A stretch of DNA of 64,000 bases, from NCBI RefSeq assembly GCF_018604545.1, contig NZ_CP075896.1, positions 5,580,001 to 5,644,000 of the forward strand. Reading direction: 5' to 3'. How positions within the stretch are numbered: the stretch's first letter is position 1; each line of letters opens with the position of its first letter. The notes beneath the pieces were generated by a model, which saw only the letters and a program-made list of their open reading frames with translations, did not search any database and was not told where the DNA came from. The position numbers and the translations under genes are program-made. Below are positions 42,126-50,159 of the stretch, one piece after another. This DNA is from Streptomyces koelreuteriae. GTDB taxonomy: Bacteria; Actinomycetota; Actinomycetes; Streptomycetales; Streptomycetaceae.

Positions 42126-43631
42126 ATGGCGGACAGCAAGCGCGAGATCGAGCGGAAATACGAGTCCGAGGACAGCGGGCTTCCCGACCTGACCGGTGTC
42201 GCCGGGGTCGCGGCCGTTGTCGACAAGGGTGTCGCCCACCTCGACGCCACCTACTACGACACGATCGACGAACGCCTCGCGGCGTCGTCCGTCACCCTGC
42301 GCCGCCGCACCGGCGGCTCCGACGCGGGCTGGCACCTGAAGTTCCCGATCGCCCCGGGCGTCCGCGACGAACTGAGCGCCCCGCTCTCCGACACCCTCCC
42401 CGACGACCTCGCCGGGCTCGTCCGCTCCCGTGTCCGGGGCGGCGAGCTGCTGCCCGTGGTCCGGCTGCGCTGCGAGCGCGACGTACGCCACCTCGTCGAC
42501 GCCGACGGCGCGCTGCTCGCCGAGGTCGCCGTCGACGCCGTACTCGCCGAGCGGCTCACGGCCGGCGGCGGCGAGACCCAGTGGACCGAGATCGAGGTGG
42601 AACTCGCCGACGGAGGCGACCCGGCGCTGCTCGACAAGGTGGAGAAGAAGCTGCGCAAGGCGGGCGTACGGCCGTCGGAGTCGGCGTCGAAGCTGGCCCG
42701 AGCCCTCGCGGAGACGGCACCGGTCAAGAAGCGCCCGTCCGGTTCCGCCGGGAAGCCGGTCACCGCCGGGGACCATGTGCTCGTCTACGTACGCACCCAG
42801 CGCGACGCGATCGTCGAACTCGACCCGGCCGTCCGGCGGGACGCCGAGGACTCCGTGCACAGCATGCGCGTGGCCACCCGGCGGCTGCGCAGCACCTTCA
42901 AGTCGTTCGGCGACGTCCTCGACCGCGAGGTCACCGACCCGGTCGGCGACGAGCTGAAGTGGCTGGCCGGCGAGCTGGGCCTGGACCGGGACCGGGAGGT
43001 GCTGGCCGAACGGCTGACGACGGCCCTCGACGAGGTGCCCGACGAATTGGTCCGCGGGCCCGTGCCGGAGCGGATCCGCTCCTGGTCGAGCGCCGAGCAC
43101 CGCGGGGCCCGCGGACACCTTCTCGGCGTCCTGGACTCCCGCCGCTATCTCGCCCTGCTCGACACGCTGGACGCGCTGATCGCCGACCCGCCGCTGCTGA
43201 AGGCGGCCGGCAAGAAGCCCCGCAAGGTGATCGCCAAGGCCGTGAAGAAGGACTTCCGCAAGGTCACCGCGCTGGTCCAGCAGGCACGGGAACTGGAGCC
43301 CGGCACCGACCGGGACGTCGCGATCCACGAGGCCCGCAAGAAGACCAAGCGCACCCGCTACGCGGCCGAGGCGGGCCGACCCGCCCTCGGCAAGCCGGCC
43401 AAGAGCCTGGTCAAGTCCATGAAGGCGCTGCAGAACCTGCTCGGCGAGCACCAGGACAGCGTGATGGCCCGGCAGACCCTGCGCGAGATGTCGGCGGTCG
43501 CCCACGCGGCGGGGGAGAGCGCCTTCACCTACGGCCTGCTCCATGAGCGCGAGGAGCAGCGGGCCACCCGCGTGGAGGCCGAACTGCCCGGATTCTGGGA
43601 CGGGATCAAGGACGGGACGGCCGGCCTCTGA
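42126..43631 (+). CDS. CYTH-CHAD domain protein
   Basis: A 501-aa two-domain protein. The N-terminal CYTH tunnel begins with EIERKYE (the ExExK signature) and has LRRRTGGSDAGWHLKFP and EIEVELADGG (about 1-200). The C-terminal CHAD helical bundle (about 215-490) has HSMRVATRRLRSTFK and HEARKKTKRTRYAAEA, with the conserved histidines and basic residues. CYTH enzymes act on triphosphates, and CHAD binds polyphosphate, so a polyphosphate or tripolyphosphate role is inferred. It lies 87 bp after sfr in the same direction but has no evident wall function. Confidence 0.9.
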   Translation: MADSKREIERKYESEDSGLPDLTGVAGVAAVVDKGVAHLDATYYDTIDERLAASSVTLRRRTGGSDAGWHLKFPIAPGVRDELSAPLSDTLPDDLAGLVRSRVRGGELLPVVRLRCERDVRHLVDADGALLAEVAVDAVLAERLTAGGGETQWTEIEVELADGGDPALLDKVEKKLRKAGVRPSESASKLARALAETAPVKKRPSGSAGKPVTAGDHVLVYVRTQRDAIVELDPAVRRDAEDSVHSMRVATRRLRSTFKSFGDVLDREVTDPVGDELKWLAGELGLDRDREVLAERLTTALDEVPDELVRGPVPERIRSWSSAEHRGARGHLLGVLDSRRYLALLDTLDALIADPPLLKAAGKKPRKVIAKAVKKDFRKVTALVQQARELEPGTDRDVAIHEARKKTKRTRYAAEAGRPALGKPAKSLVKSMKALQNLLGEHQDSVMARQTLREMSAVAHAAGESAFTYGLLHEREEQRATRVEAELPGFWDGIKDGTAGL

Positions 43632-43665
43632 CCCTCGGGCGTACGGAGACGCCCCGCGATCACGT

Positions 43666-43671
43666 TAGGCT
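43666..43671 (+). promoter_or_regulatory. -10 box before the radical-SAM gene
   Basis: TAGGCT at 43666-43671. Transcription would start near 43678, downstream of the ATG at 43674, which is why the later ATG at 43719 is taken as the true start. Confidence 0.45.
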
Positions 43672-43718
43672 GGATGGTCACCCCTGTCAGTACAGTCCAG
43701 CTCACGAAGGTGCGCGAC

Positions 43719-45677
43719 ATGCCTGCCGAAGTCGCTGCGTCGGTGTTCCCGCAGCTCGAAGCTCTGCTCCCGCATGTGCAGAAGCCGATTCAGTACGTCG
43801 GCGGGGAGCTCAACTCCACGGTCAAGGAGTGGGACTCCTGTGACGTCCGTTGGGCGCTCATGTACCCGGACGCCTACGAGGTCGGTCTGCCCAACCAGGG
43901 CGTCATGATCCTCTACGAGGTCCTGAACGAACAGCAGGGCGTCCTCGCCGAGCGCACCTACAGCGTGTGGCCGGACCTTGAGGAGCTGATGCGGGAGCAC
44001 AAGGTCCCGCAGTTCACGGTGGACAGCCACCGGCCGGTCAAGGCCTTCGACGTGTTCGGCCTGTCCTTCTCCACGGAGCTGGGCTACACGAACATGCTGG
44101 CGGCCCTGGACCTGTCCGGCATCCCGCTGGAGGCCAAGGACCGCGGCCTGGACGACCCGATCGTCATGGCCGGCGGGCACGCCGCGTTCAACCCCGAGCC
44201 GATCGCGGACTTCATCGACTGCGCTGTCATCGGCGACGGTGAGCAGGCCGTCCTGGAGGTCACCGCGCTCATCCGCGCCTGGAAGGCCGAGGGCCGCCCC
44301 GGCGGCCGCGAGGAACTCCTCTTCCGCCTCGCCCGCACGGGCGGGGTGTACGTCCCGGGCTTCTACGACGTCGAGTACCTGCCCGACGGCCGGATCGCCC
44401 GCGTCGTCCCCAAGCGCAGCGGTGTCCCGTGGCGGGTCTCCAAGCACACCGTCATGGACCTGGACGAGTGGCCGTACCCCAAGCAGCCCTTGGTCCCGCT
44501 GGCCGAGACGGTCCATGAGCGCATGTCGGTGGAGATCTTCCGCGGCTGCACCCGAGGCTGCCGTTTCTGCCAGGCCGGCATGATCACCCGCCCGGTCCGC
44601 GAACGCTCCATCACGGGCATCGGCGACATGGTCGACAAGGGCCTGAAGGCGACGGGCTTCGAGGAGGTGGGCCTGCTCTCCCTCTCCTCGGCGGACCACA
44701 CGGAGATCGCCGACGTCGCCAAGGGCCTGGCGGACCGCTACGAGGAGGACAAGATCGGCTTGTCCCTCCCCTCCACCCGCGTGGACGCCTTCAACATCGA
44801 CCTGGCGAACGAACTGACCCGCAACGGCCGCCGCTCCGGCCTCACCTTCGCCCCCGAGGGCGGCTCGGAGCGCATCCGCAAGGTCATCAACAAGATGGTC
44901 TCGGAAGAGGACCTGATCCGCACGGTCTCCACGGCGTACGGCAACGGCTGGCGCCAGGTGAAGCTGTACTTCATGTGCGGCCTGCCCACCGAGACCGACG
45001 ACGACGTCCTCCAGATCGCCGACATGGCGACCAAGGTCATCGCCAAGGGCCGCGAGGTCTCCCGCTCCAACGACATCCGCTGCACGGTCTCGATCGGCGG
45101 CTTCGTCCCCAAGCCGCACACGCCCTTCCAGTGGGCCCCGCAGCTCTCCGCCGAGGAGACGGACGCGCGGCTGCAGAAGCTGCGCGACAAGATCCGCGGC
45201 GACAAGAAGTACGGCCGCTCCATCGGCTTCCGCTACCACGACGGCAAGCCCGGCATCGTCGAAGGCCTCCTCTCCCGGGGCGACCGCCGTATCGGCGCGG
45301 TCATCCGCGCGGTCTACGACGACGGCGGCCGCTTCGACGGCTGGCGCGAGCACTTCTCGTACGACCGCTGGATGGCCTGCGCCGAGAAGACGCTGCCGGA
45401 GTTCGGGGTCGACGTCGACTGGTACACCACCCGCGAGCGCACCTACGAGGAGGTCCTCCCCTGGGACCACCTCGACTCCGGCCTGGACAAGGACTGGCTC
45501 TGGGAGGACTGGCAGGACTCCCTCGACGAGACCGAGGTCGAGGACTGCCGGTGGACCCCGTGCTTCGACTGCGGGGTGTGCCCGCAGATGGACACGTCCA
45601 TCCAGATCGGTCCGACCGGGAAGAAGCTGCTGCCGCTGACGGTCAAGCAGCCTCAGACCAGCGGACACGCGCACTGA
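43719..45677 (+). CDS. B12-binding/radical-SAM protein (TIGR03960 type)
   Basis: A 652-aa protein. The N-terminal B12-binding-like domain (MYPDAYEVGLPNQGVMILYE, FGLSFSTELGYTN, MAGGHAAFNPEPIADFIDC) precedes a radical-SAM core with the cluster motif CTRGCRFCQAG and then GLSLPSTRVDAF. A C-terminal Cys-rich end (PCFDCGVCPQM) completes it. The usual partner is a DUF2344 (TIGR03936) protein, often fused to it; here that partner is encoded separately at 49073. The reaction is unknown; an RNA or cofactor modification is suspected. ATG 43719 has GAAGG at 8 nt. Confidence 0.9.
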   Translation: MPAEVAASVFPQLEALLPHVQKPIQYVGGELNSTVKEWDSCDVRWALMYPDAYEVGLPNQGVMILYEVLNEQQGVLAERTYSVWPDLEELMREHKVPQFTVDSHRPVKAFDVFGLSFSTELGYTNMLAALDLSGIPLEAKDRGLDDPIVMAGGHAAFNPEPIADFIDCAVIGDGEQAVLEVTALIRAWKAEGRPGGREELLFRLARTGGVYVPGFYDVEYLPDGRIARVVPKRSGVPWRVSKHTVMDLDEWPYPKQPLVPLAETVHERMSVEIFRGCTRGCRFCQAGMITRPVRERSITGIGDMVDKGLKATGFEEVGLLSLSSADHTEIADVAKGLADRYEEDKIGLSLPSTRVDAFNIDLANELTRNGRRSGLTFAPEGGSERIRKVINKMVSEEDLIRTVSTAYGNGWRQVKLYFMCGLPTETDDDVLQIADMATKVIAKGREVSRSNDIRCTVSIGGFVPKPHTPFQWAPQLSAEETDARLQKLRDKIRGDKKYGRSIGFRYHDGKPGIVEGLLSRGDRRIGAVIRAVYDDGGRFDGWREHFSYDRWMACAEKTLPEFGVDVDWYTTRERTYEEVLPWDHLDSGLDKDWLWEDWQDSLDETEVEDCRWTPCFDCGVCPQMDTSIQIGPTGKKLLPLTVKQPQTSGHAH

Positions 45678-45823
45678 TCGGGAAGCCCGAGATGACTGAG
45701 CCGGCCGAGGGGTGAGGTCGGTTCTCCGGGGGACCCGCTGAGACAAGGCGGGGTCGGTGGCGCTCCCCCGGGGGACCGGCCCGGCCCAGGTTCCCCCGGT
45801 TCAGCCATGTGCTGGGGGAGCCG

Positions 45824-46513
45824 TCAGCCGAGGCGGCCCTGTTCGCAGACGCGCCGGGCGACCTCGCGGAGCTTGATGTTCCGTTCCTGGGAGAAGCGGC
45901 GCAGCACGTCGAAGGCCTCCTTCTCGGTGAGGCGGTGGCTGCCCATGAGGATGCCCATGGCCTCGCCGATGACATGACGGGTGGCGACGGCCTGCTCCAG
46001 TTGGGCGTGACTGCGGGCGCTGGAGAAGGCGACGGCGGCGTGCGAGGCCAGCAGCCAGCCCGCCGTCTCGCTGTCCTCCGTGAAGGCCCCCGGGCGGCCC
46101 GAGTAGAGGTTGAGCGCGCCGAGATCCTCGTCCTCGGTGTACAGCAGGAAGCCCATCATGCTGCCCACGCCCAGGTCACGGGCCTGCTCGGCGTAGGCGG
46201 GCCAGCGCGGCTGCTCGTCGGTGAAGTCGGTGATGCGGAAGATCCGCGCCGCGGTGTCGCTGCGGGCCGCGTCAAAGCAGGGGCCCTCCGCCAGGCGCTC
46301 CTGCACCTGGTCGCTCTTGAGGACCAGATCGGCCGTGGGAGCGAGCGTCTCCACCCGCTTGCCGTGCAGGAGGAGGATGCCGGCCGCGTCGCATCCCGCC
46401 ACGAGCTTCGTGGCCGAGTCGGTGATGTGCTCGAGGGTGGCGTCGACCGAGTGCTGAGCGAGCAGTTCCCGCGCCATGGAGGCCATCTCCTGCGCGAACA
46501 CGCGCCATTCCAC
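45824..46513 (-). CDS. GAF-ANTAR domain transcription antitermination regulator
   Basis: A 229-aa protein. The GAF sensor domain (about 20-160) contains AAGILLLHGKRVETLAPT and LGALNLYSGRPGAF. The C-terminal ANTAR RNA-binding helices (about 165-225) read HAQLEQAVATRHVIGEAMGILM and AFDVLRRFSQERNIKLREVA, with the conserved Ala and aromatic residues. ANTAR proteins bind paired RNA hairpins to prevent termination. It starts at GTG 46513 and is encoded opposite its neighbours, between the two radical-SAM partner genes. No target hairpin pair was identified. Confidence 0.88.
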   Translation of the reverse strand: MEWRVFAQEMASMARELLAQHSVDATLEHITDSATKLVAGCDAAGILLLHGKRVETLAPTADLVLKSDQVQERLAEGPCFDAARSDTAARIFRITDFTDEQPRWPAYAEQARDLGVGSMMGFLLYTEDEDLGALNLYSGRPGAFTEDSETAGWLLASHAAVAFSSARSHAQLEQAVATRHVIGEAMGILMGSHRLTEKEAFDVLRRFSQERNIKLREVARRVCEQGRLG

Positions 46514-46597
46514 GGTGTTTCTCCCTCGGTCGTCGCCTCGGCGTGCTCTCTGCCCACGTTGCCACGTTTCCCCCGGGAGGGCCGTCCCATTGCCATG

Positions 46598-46616
46598 TCT
46601 ATCGAGTTTCGATAGA
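46598..46616. promoter_or_regulatory. Inverted-repeat operator before the DUF2975-HTH pair
   Basis: TCTATCGA-GTT-TCGATAGA is a perfect 8+8 bp inverted repeat. Immediately downstream ATCG-TAGCT-CGAT (about 46621-46633) forms a second, shorter one. Its position, about 30 bp before the start codon, suits autoregulation by the small HTH protein of the operon. Confidence 0.6.
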
Positions 46617-46647
46617 TTTCAATCGTAGCTCGATCGAAGGAGTGGTG

Positions 46648-47145
46648 ATGGGGAAGCTGGCCGTGGCGGCGTTGCGTGGGGTGCTCGTGGTGCTGCTCGC
46701 CGGGTCGCTGTTCGTGCAGGCGGTCATGGTGCCGCTGCTGGCCGTCGATCTGGACGGACTGAACCCGGACTACGCGTATCTGCGCACCCCGATCCTCGTG
46801 ATCACGATCCTCGGTATCGTGACGGCCCAGGTCGTTGTGGTCTGTGTGTGGCGGCTGGTGACGATGGTGCGCCGCGGGACGGTGTTCTCCACCGCCGCCT
46901 TCCGGTACGTGCACATCGTGATCGGCGCGTTCGTGGCGGCCGCCCTGCTGGTCTTCGCCCTCGCGGTCGTCCTCGCGCCCGGCGAGGCCGTCGCTCCCGG
47001 GGTGGTCCTGCTGCTGTGCGGGGTCGTCATGGCCGTGCTGGGCGTCGCGCTGGTCGTGCTCGTGCTGCGCATGCTGCTCGCGCAGGCCGTCGCACGCGAC
47101 ATCGAGGCGGCTCGGATGCGGGCCGAGTTGGAAGAGGTCATCTGA
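46648..47145 (+). CDS. DUF2975 membrane protein
   Basis: A 165-aa protein with four hydrophobic segments (about 5-25, 48-68, 88-112 and 118-142) and a charged C-terminal helix (AVARDIEAARMRAELEEVI). The sequence RRGTVFSTAAFRYVHIVIGAF is typical of DUF2975, which is paired with a YozG-type HTH gene in many Gram-positive bacteria. ATG 46648 follows AAGGAG. Its stop shares a base with the HTH start (TGATG). Its role is unknown; membrane sensing for the HTH partner is plausible. Confidence 0.85.
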   Translation: MGKLAVAALRGVLVVLLAGSLFVQAVMVPLLAVDLDGLNPDYAYLRTPILVITILGIVTAQVVVVCVWRLVTMVRRGTVFSTAAFRYVHIVIGAFVAAALLVFALAVVLAPGEAVAPGVVLLLCGVVMAVLGVALVVLVLRMLLAQAVARDIEAARMRAELEEVI

Positions 47146-47363
47146 TGGCGATCGCCGTCGACATCGACGTGATGCTGGCCAAACGGAAGATGTCCGTGGG
47201 CGAGCTCGCGGAACGCGTCGGCATCACCCCCGCAAACCTGGCGGTCCTCAAGAACGGCCGCGCCAAGGCGGTCCGCTTCTCCACCCTCGCCGCGCTCTGC
47301 GAAGTGCTGGAGTGCCAGCCGGGGGATCTGCTGCGCTGGGAGTCGGAGGGTGTGGACGGGTGA
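47145..47363 (+). CDS. YozG-like Cro/CI-type HTH regulator
   Basis: A 72-aa one-domain regulator: IDVMLAKRKMSVGELAERVGITPANLAVLKNGRAK (pieces MSVGELAERVG and ITPANLAVLKNG form the helix-turn-helix), then FSTLAALCEVLECQPGDLLRW. This is the compact YozG form always coupled to a DUF2975 gene. It probably represses its own operon through the inverted repeat at 46598-46616. It overlaps the previous stop and precedes the GNAT gene by 25 bp. Confidence 0.88.
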   Translation: MAIAVDIDVMLAKRKMSVGELAERVGITPANLAVLKNGRAKAVRFSTLAALCEVLECQPGDLLRWESEGVDG

Positions 47364-47388
47364 TGCCGCCGGTCCACAGAATGCGGTG

Positions 47389-47868
47389 ATGGAGAACATC
47401 GGCATCCGGCCCGCCCGCCCGGGCGAACTGCCCGCTGTCGCCCGGCTTCGATGGGACTGGCTCGTCGAGAACGGCGCCGAGGACCTCGGCGAACGCGAGG
47501 AGTTCGTGCGGCAGTTCGTCGCATGGGCCCGGGAGAACACCGCCTCGCATCGGTGCATGGTGGTCGTGCGTGCCGATGCCGTGGTCATCGGCATGGCGTG
47601 GCTGGCCGTCGTGCAGCGGGTCCCCACACCGCGAGCGCCGCGCCGCGCCTCCGGTGATCTGCAGTGCGTGTACGTCCTGCCCGACGCGCGGGACGGCGGG
47701 CTCGGCGGCCGGCTCATCCAGGCGGTTCTGGACGGGGCCCGGGAACTCGGGCTGGAGCGGGTCACCGTGCACTCGACCCCGCGGGCGATTCCCGCGTACG
47801 CCCGGCGTGGTTTCCAGGAGTCGCCCCGGCTGCTGCAGGCTCGGGTCGCGGGTCCCGGAGCCGGCTGA
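47389..47868 (+). CDS. GNAT-family N-acetyltransferase
   Basis: A 159-aa single-domain acetyltransferase. The acetyl-CoA loop is in VLPDARDGGLGGRLIQAVLDGA (motif A), preceded by the beta-4 strand DLQCVYV and followed by VHSTPRAIPAYARRGFQ (motif B). The ATG at 47389 is preferred over 47350 because the first residues (MENIGIRPARPGELP) begin the fold. It is the last gene of the group after the HTH regulator. The substrate is unknown. Confidence 0.82.
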   Translation: MENIGIRPARPGELPAVARLRWDWLVENGAEDLGEREEFVRQFVAWARENTASHRCMVVVRADAVVIGMAWLAVVQRVPTPRAPRRASGDLQCVYVLPDARDGGLGGRLIQAVLDGARELGLERVTVHSTPRAIPAYARRGFQESPRLLQARVAGPGAG

Positions 47869-47911
47869 GCGGTTCGGGATCCGAACGGGACGCCGCGGCG
47901 TCTTCGACGGT

Positions 47912-49024
47912 ATGGAACTGGAGAAGCCGGCCCGCGAGGGTTCCGAGGCGCGGGTCGACCTGCGCAAGAGGGTGCCCGAGGCGACTGCGCCGCCCGTACG
48001 TGGGGGCGCCGCGCCCGAGGGGTGTCTCGCCGTCGCGATCCGGATTCCCGTGCGGATCGTCGTGCTCGTACTGGTCGTCCCCGTGCGGATGGTGTGGGAC
48101 GCGCTCGTCGTGGCCGGGCGGTTCCTGAACGACGTGCTGTTCCGGCCGGTGGGGCGGGCGCTGCTGTGGCTCGGGCGGGCGGTGTTCGTCTGGCCGTTCG
48201 TGGGGCTGTGGCGGTACGTCGTCGTGCCGGTGGGCAAGGCCCTCGGGTGGCTCGGGTACGTGCTCGTGGTCGTGCCCATGGGGTGGCTGTACCGGTATGT
48301 GCTGACGCCGGTCGGGCACGCGCTCGCGTGGGCGGCCAAGGGGGTCGGGGCCGCGCTCGGCTGGGTGTACGCCTACGTGCTCACACCCGTCGGGCATGCC
48401 CTGATCTGGCTGCTCAGGGGGCTCGTCGTCGTCCCCGCCCTGTGGCTGTACACCTGGGTGCTCGCACCCGTCGGGCGTGCGATCGTCTGGTGCGGCAGGG
48501 GGCTGGTGTGGCTGGTGAGCACGATCGTCACCGGCATCGGAACGGCCCTCTACTGGATCGCCCGGATCCTGCTCGTCCTGCCCGTGCTCGCCCTATGGCG
48601 CTGGGTTCTCGCCCCGGTCGGCAGGGTCCTCGCCGTCATCGGACGGGAGGTGTGGGACGCCCTCGGGCACGCCTGGCGCGTCGCCGGGCACATCTCGCTC
48701 GCCGTCGGGCGGTTCCTCGGCACCCTCTTGCGGTGGATCTTCGTCGAGCCGGTGCGGTGGGTGTACCGCAGTGTGCTGACACCGGTCGGACACGTCGTGC
48801 GGGACACCGTCCTGCGGCCCGTCGCCGCAGCCGCCCGCAGCGTGGGTAGCGCCACCCGGCAGGCCCTGGCCTCCGCCCGGGAGTCCGTACGGCAGGCGCG
48901 TGCCGACTTCCGGCGGATGCTCCTCGGCGAGCCGAGGCGGCCGCGGCCCGTCGACCGCGGGGAACCTTCGGGGCGCGGGACACGTACTCTTGGTAGCAGT
49001 ACGACCGCTCTCACGAAGGACTGA
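47912..49024 (+). CDS. Membrane protein built of repeated PVG-W units
   Basis: A 370-aa protein. After a charged N-terminus (about 1-45) it consists of hydrophobic stretches separated by a recurring unit of about 27 residues: FRPVGRALLWLG, VPVGKALGWLG, TPVGHALAWAA, TPVGHALIWLL, APVGRAIVWCG, APVGRVLAVIG and TPVGHVVRD. Several Trp and Val clusters follow each PVG. The C-terminus is basic and soluble (ESVRQARADFRRMLLGEPRR). I do not recognise the family. The repeats suggest a multi-helix membrane scaffold or a membrane-surface protein. It lies directly before the DUF2344 gene. Confidence 0.7.
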   Translation: MELEKPAREGSEARVDLRKRVPEATAPPVRGGAAPEGCLAVAIRIPVRIVVLVLVVPVRMVWDALVVAGRFLNDVLFRPVGRALLWLGRAVFVWPFVGLWRYVVVPVGKALGWLGYVLVVVPMGWLYRYVLTPVGHALAWAAKGVGAALGWVYAYVLTPVGHALIWLLRGLVVVPALWLYTWVLAPVGRAIVWCGRGLVWLVSTIVTGIGTALYWIARILLVLPVLALWRWVLAPVGRVLAVIGREVWDALGHAWRVAGHISLAVGRFLGTLLRWIFVEPVRWVYRSVLTPVGHVVRDTVLRPVAAAARSVGSATRQALASARESVRQARADFRRMLLGEPRRPRPVDRGEPSGRGTRTLGSSTTALTKD

Positions 49025-49072
49025 ACGACACTGGGCAAGCGACAGCCCGAAGGCCCGCCGCCCGCACCCGCG

Positions 49073-49900
49073 GTGCAGCGCATCCGACTGCGCTACACCA
49101 AGCGCGGCCGCCTCCGGTTCACCAGCCACCGTGACTTCCAGCGCGCCTTCGAGCGTGCGTTGCGCCGTGCCGAGGTGCCGATGGCGTACTCGGCGGGCTT
49201 CACACCGCACCCGAAGGTGTCGTACGCCAATGCCGCACCCACCGGCACGGGCAGTGAGGCGGAATACCTGGAGATCGCGCTCACCGCATCGCGCGATCCG
49301 GAGCAGCTCAGGACCCTTCTCGACGCGTCGATGCCCACCGGGCTCGACATCGTCGAGGCGGTCGAGGCGCGTACCTCGGGACTCGCCGACCGGCTCACGG
49401 CTTCCGTATGGGAGCTGCGGCTGGACGGGGTGTCGCGAGAGGAGGCCCGCCGCGCGGCGGACGCCTTCACCGCGGCCGAGACCGTCGAGGTCCAGCGCCA
49501 AGCCAAGAACGGCATCCGTACCTTCGACGCCCGAGCCGCCGTGGTGAGCCTGGAGATCCCAGACCCCACGGAAACGCAGAGTTCGCAGCCCGCCGCAAGC
49601 GTCGGCTCCACTGGAGCGGCTGACGCCGCGCTCCATGCTGGGCCGACCGACCAGCCCTGTGCGATACTGCGGCTGGTTGTTCGGCACGTGACGCCTGCCG
49701 TACGACCCGACGACGTCCTGTCCGGTCTCCGCGCCGTGGCCGACCTGGCGCCGCCGGTCCCCGCAGCGGTGACCAGGCTGGCGCAGGGGCTGTTCGATGA
49801 AGAGACCGGCACGGTGACCGACCCGCTCGCGCCCGACCGCGAGGCAGCTCAGGCCCACTCAACGGCCGAACAGCCTGCCGCCGCGACGGCGCCGGCGTAA
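49073..49900 (+). CDS. DUF2344 (TIGR03936) partner of the radical-SAM protein
   Basis: A 275-aa protein opening with IRLRYTKRGRLRFTSHRDFQRAFERALRRAEVP (pieces GRLRFTSHRDFQRAFERALR), the signature of DUF2344, with PMAYSAGFTPHPKVSYANA following. It is normally fused to, or next to, the B12-radical-SAM protein encoded at 43719. GTG 49073 has no ribosome site; CTG 49031 (MGKRQPEGPPP...) has GAAGGA upstream, and the frame is open from there, so translation may begin 14 codons earlier at a rare CTG. An Ala/Pro-rich tail ends it. Confidence 0.82.
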   Translation: MQRIRLRYTKRGRLRFTSHRDFQRAFERALRRAEVPMAYSAGFTPHPKVSYANAAPTGTGSEAEYLEIALTASRDPEQLRTLLDASMPTGLDIVEAVEARTSGLADRLTASVWELRLDGVSREEARRAADAFTAAETVEVQRQAKNGIRTFDARAAVVSLEIPDPTETQSSQPAASVGSTGAADAALHAGPTDQPCAILRLVVRHVTPAVRPDDVLSGLRAVADLAPPVPAAVTRLAQGLFDEETGTVTDPLAPDREAAQAHSTAEQPAAATAPA

Positions 49901-50159
49901 GGAAGGTTCCGCGAAGGGACGGACGTCGTAGCGCCGCCCTCGGACTCGGGAGCCACCTGGGTCGGGCAGCGTACCGACCAGCAGACTTTCGCCAGGCCGT
50001 ACGCATTCGGCGTACGGAACCGGCGAGACAAGACACGGAGAGCTCCCGTGCGGCGCCCGCGCCCCGGACGGCGGCGACGCGCACAGCGCGAGCCGCGGAC
50101 GTCACCGGCATCGCCGGACCAGGCGCGGCGCCCGGGAGCCTGACGGGAGAAAAGCCCGC
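49901..50159 (+). promoter_or_regulatory. Leader region of the RNase E gene
   Basis: 259 bp without a gene. It includes a perfect 8-bp hairpin CCGTACGC-ATTCG-GCGTACGG (49997-50017) and several weaker GC stems. Long leaders of RNase E genes often mediate autoregulation by RNase E cleavage; that role is inferred here. Confidence 0.4.

Noticed and set aside
43674..43718. ATG 43674 as the radical-SAM start
   Set aside because: It is 2 nt after a likely -10 box and so probably upstream of the transcript start. ATG 43719 has a proper ribosome site.
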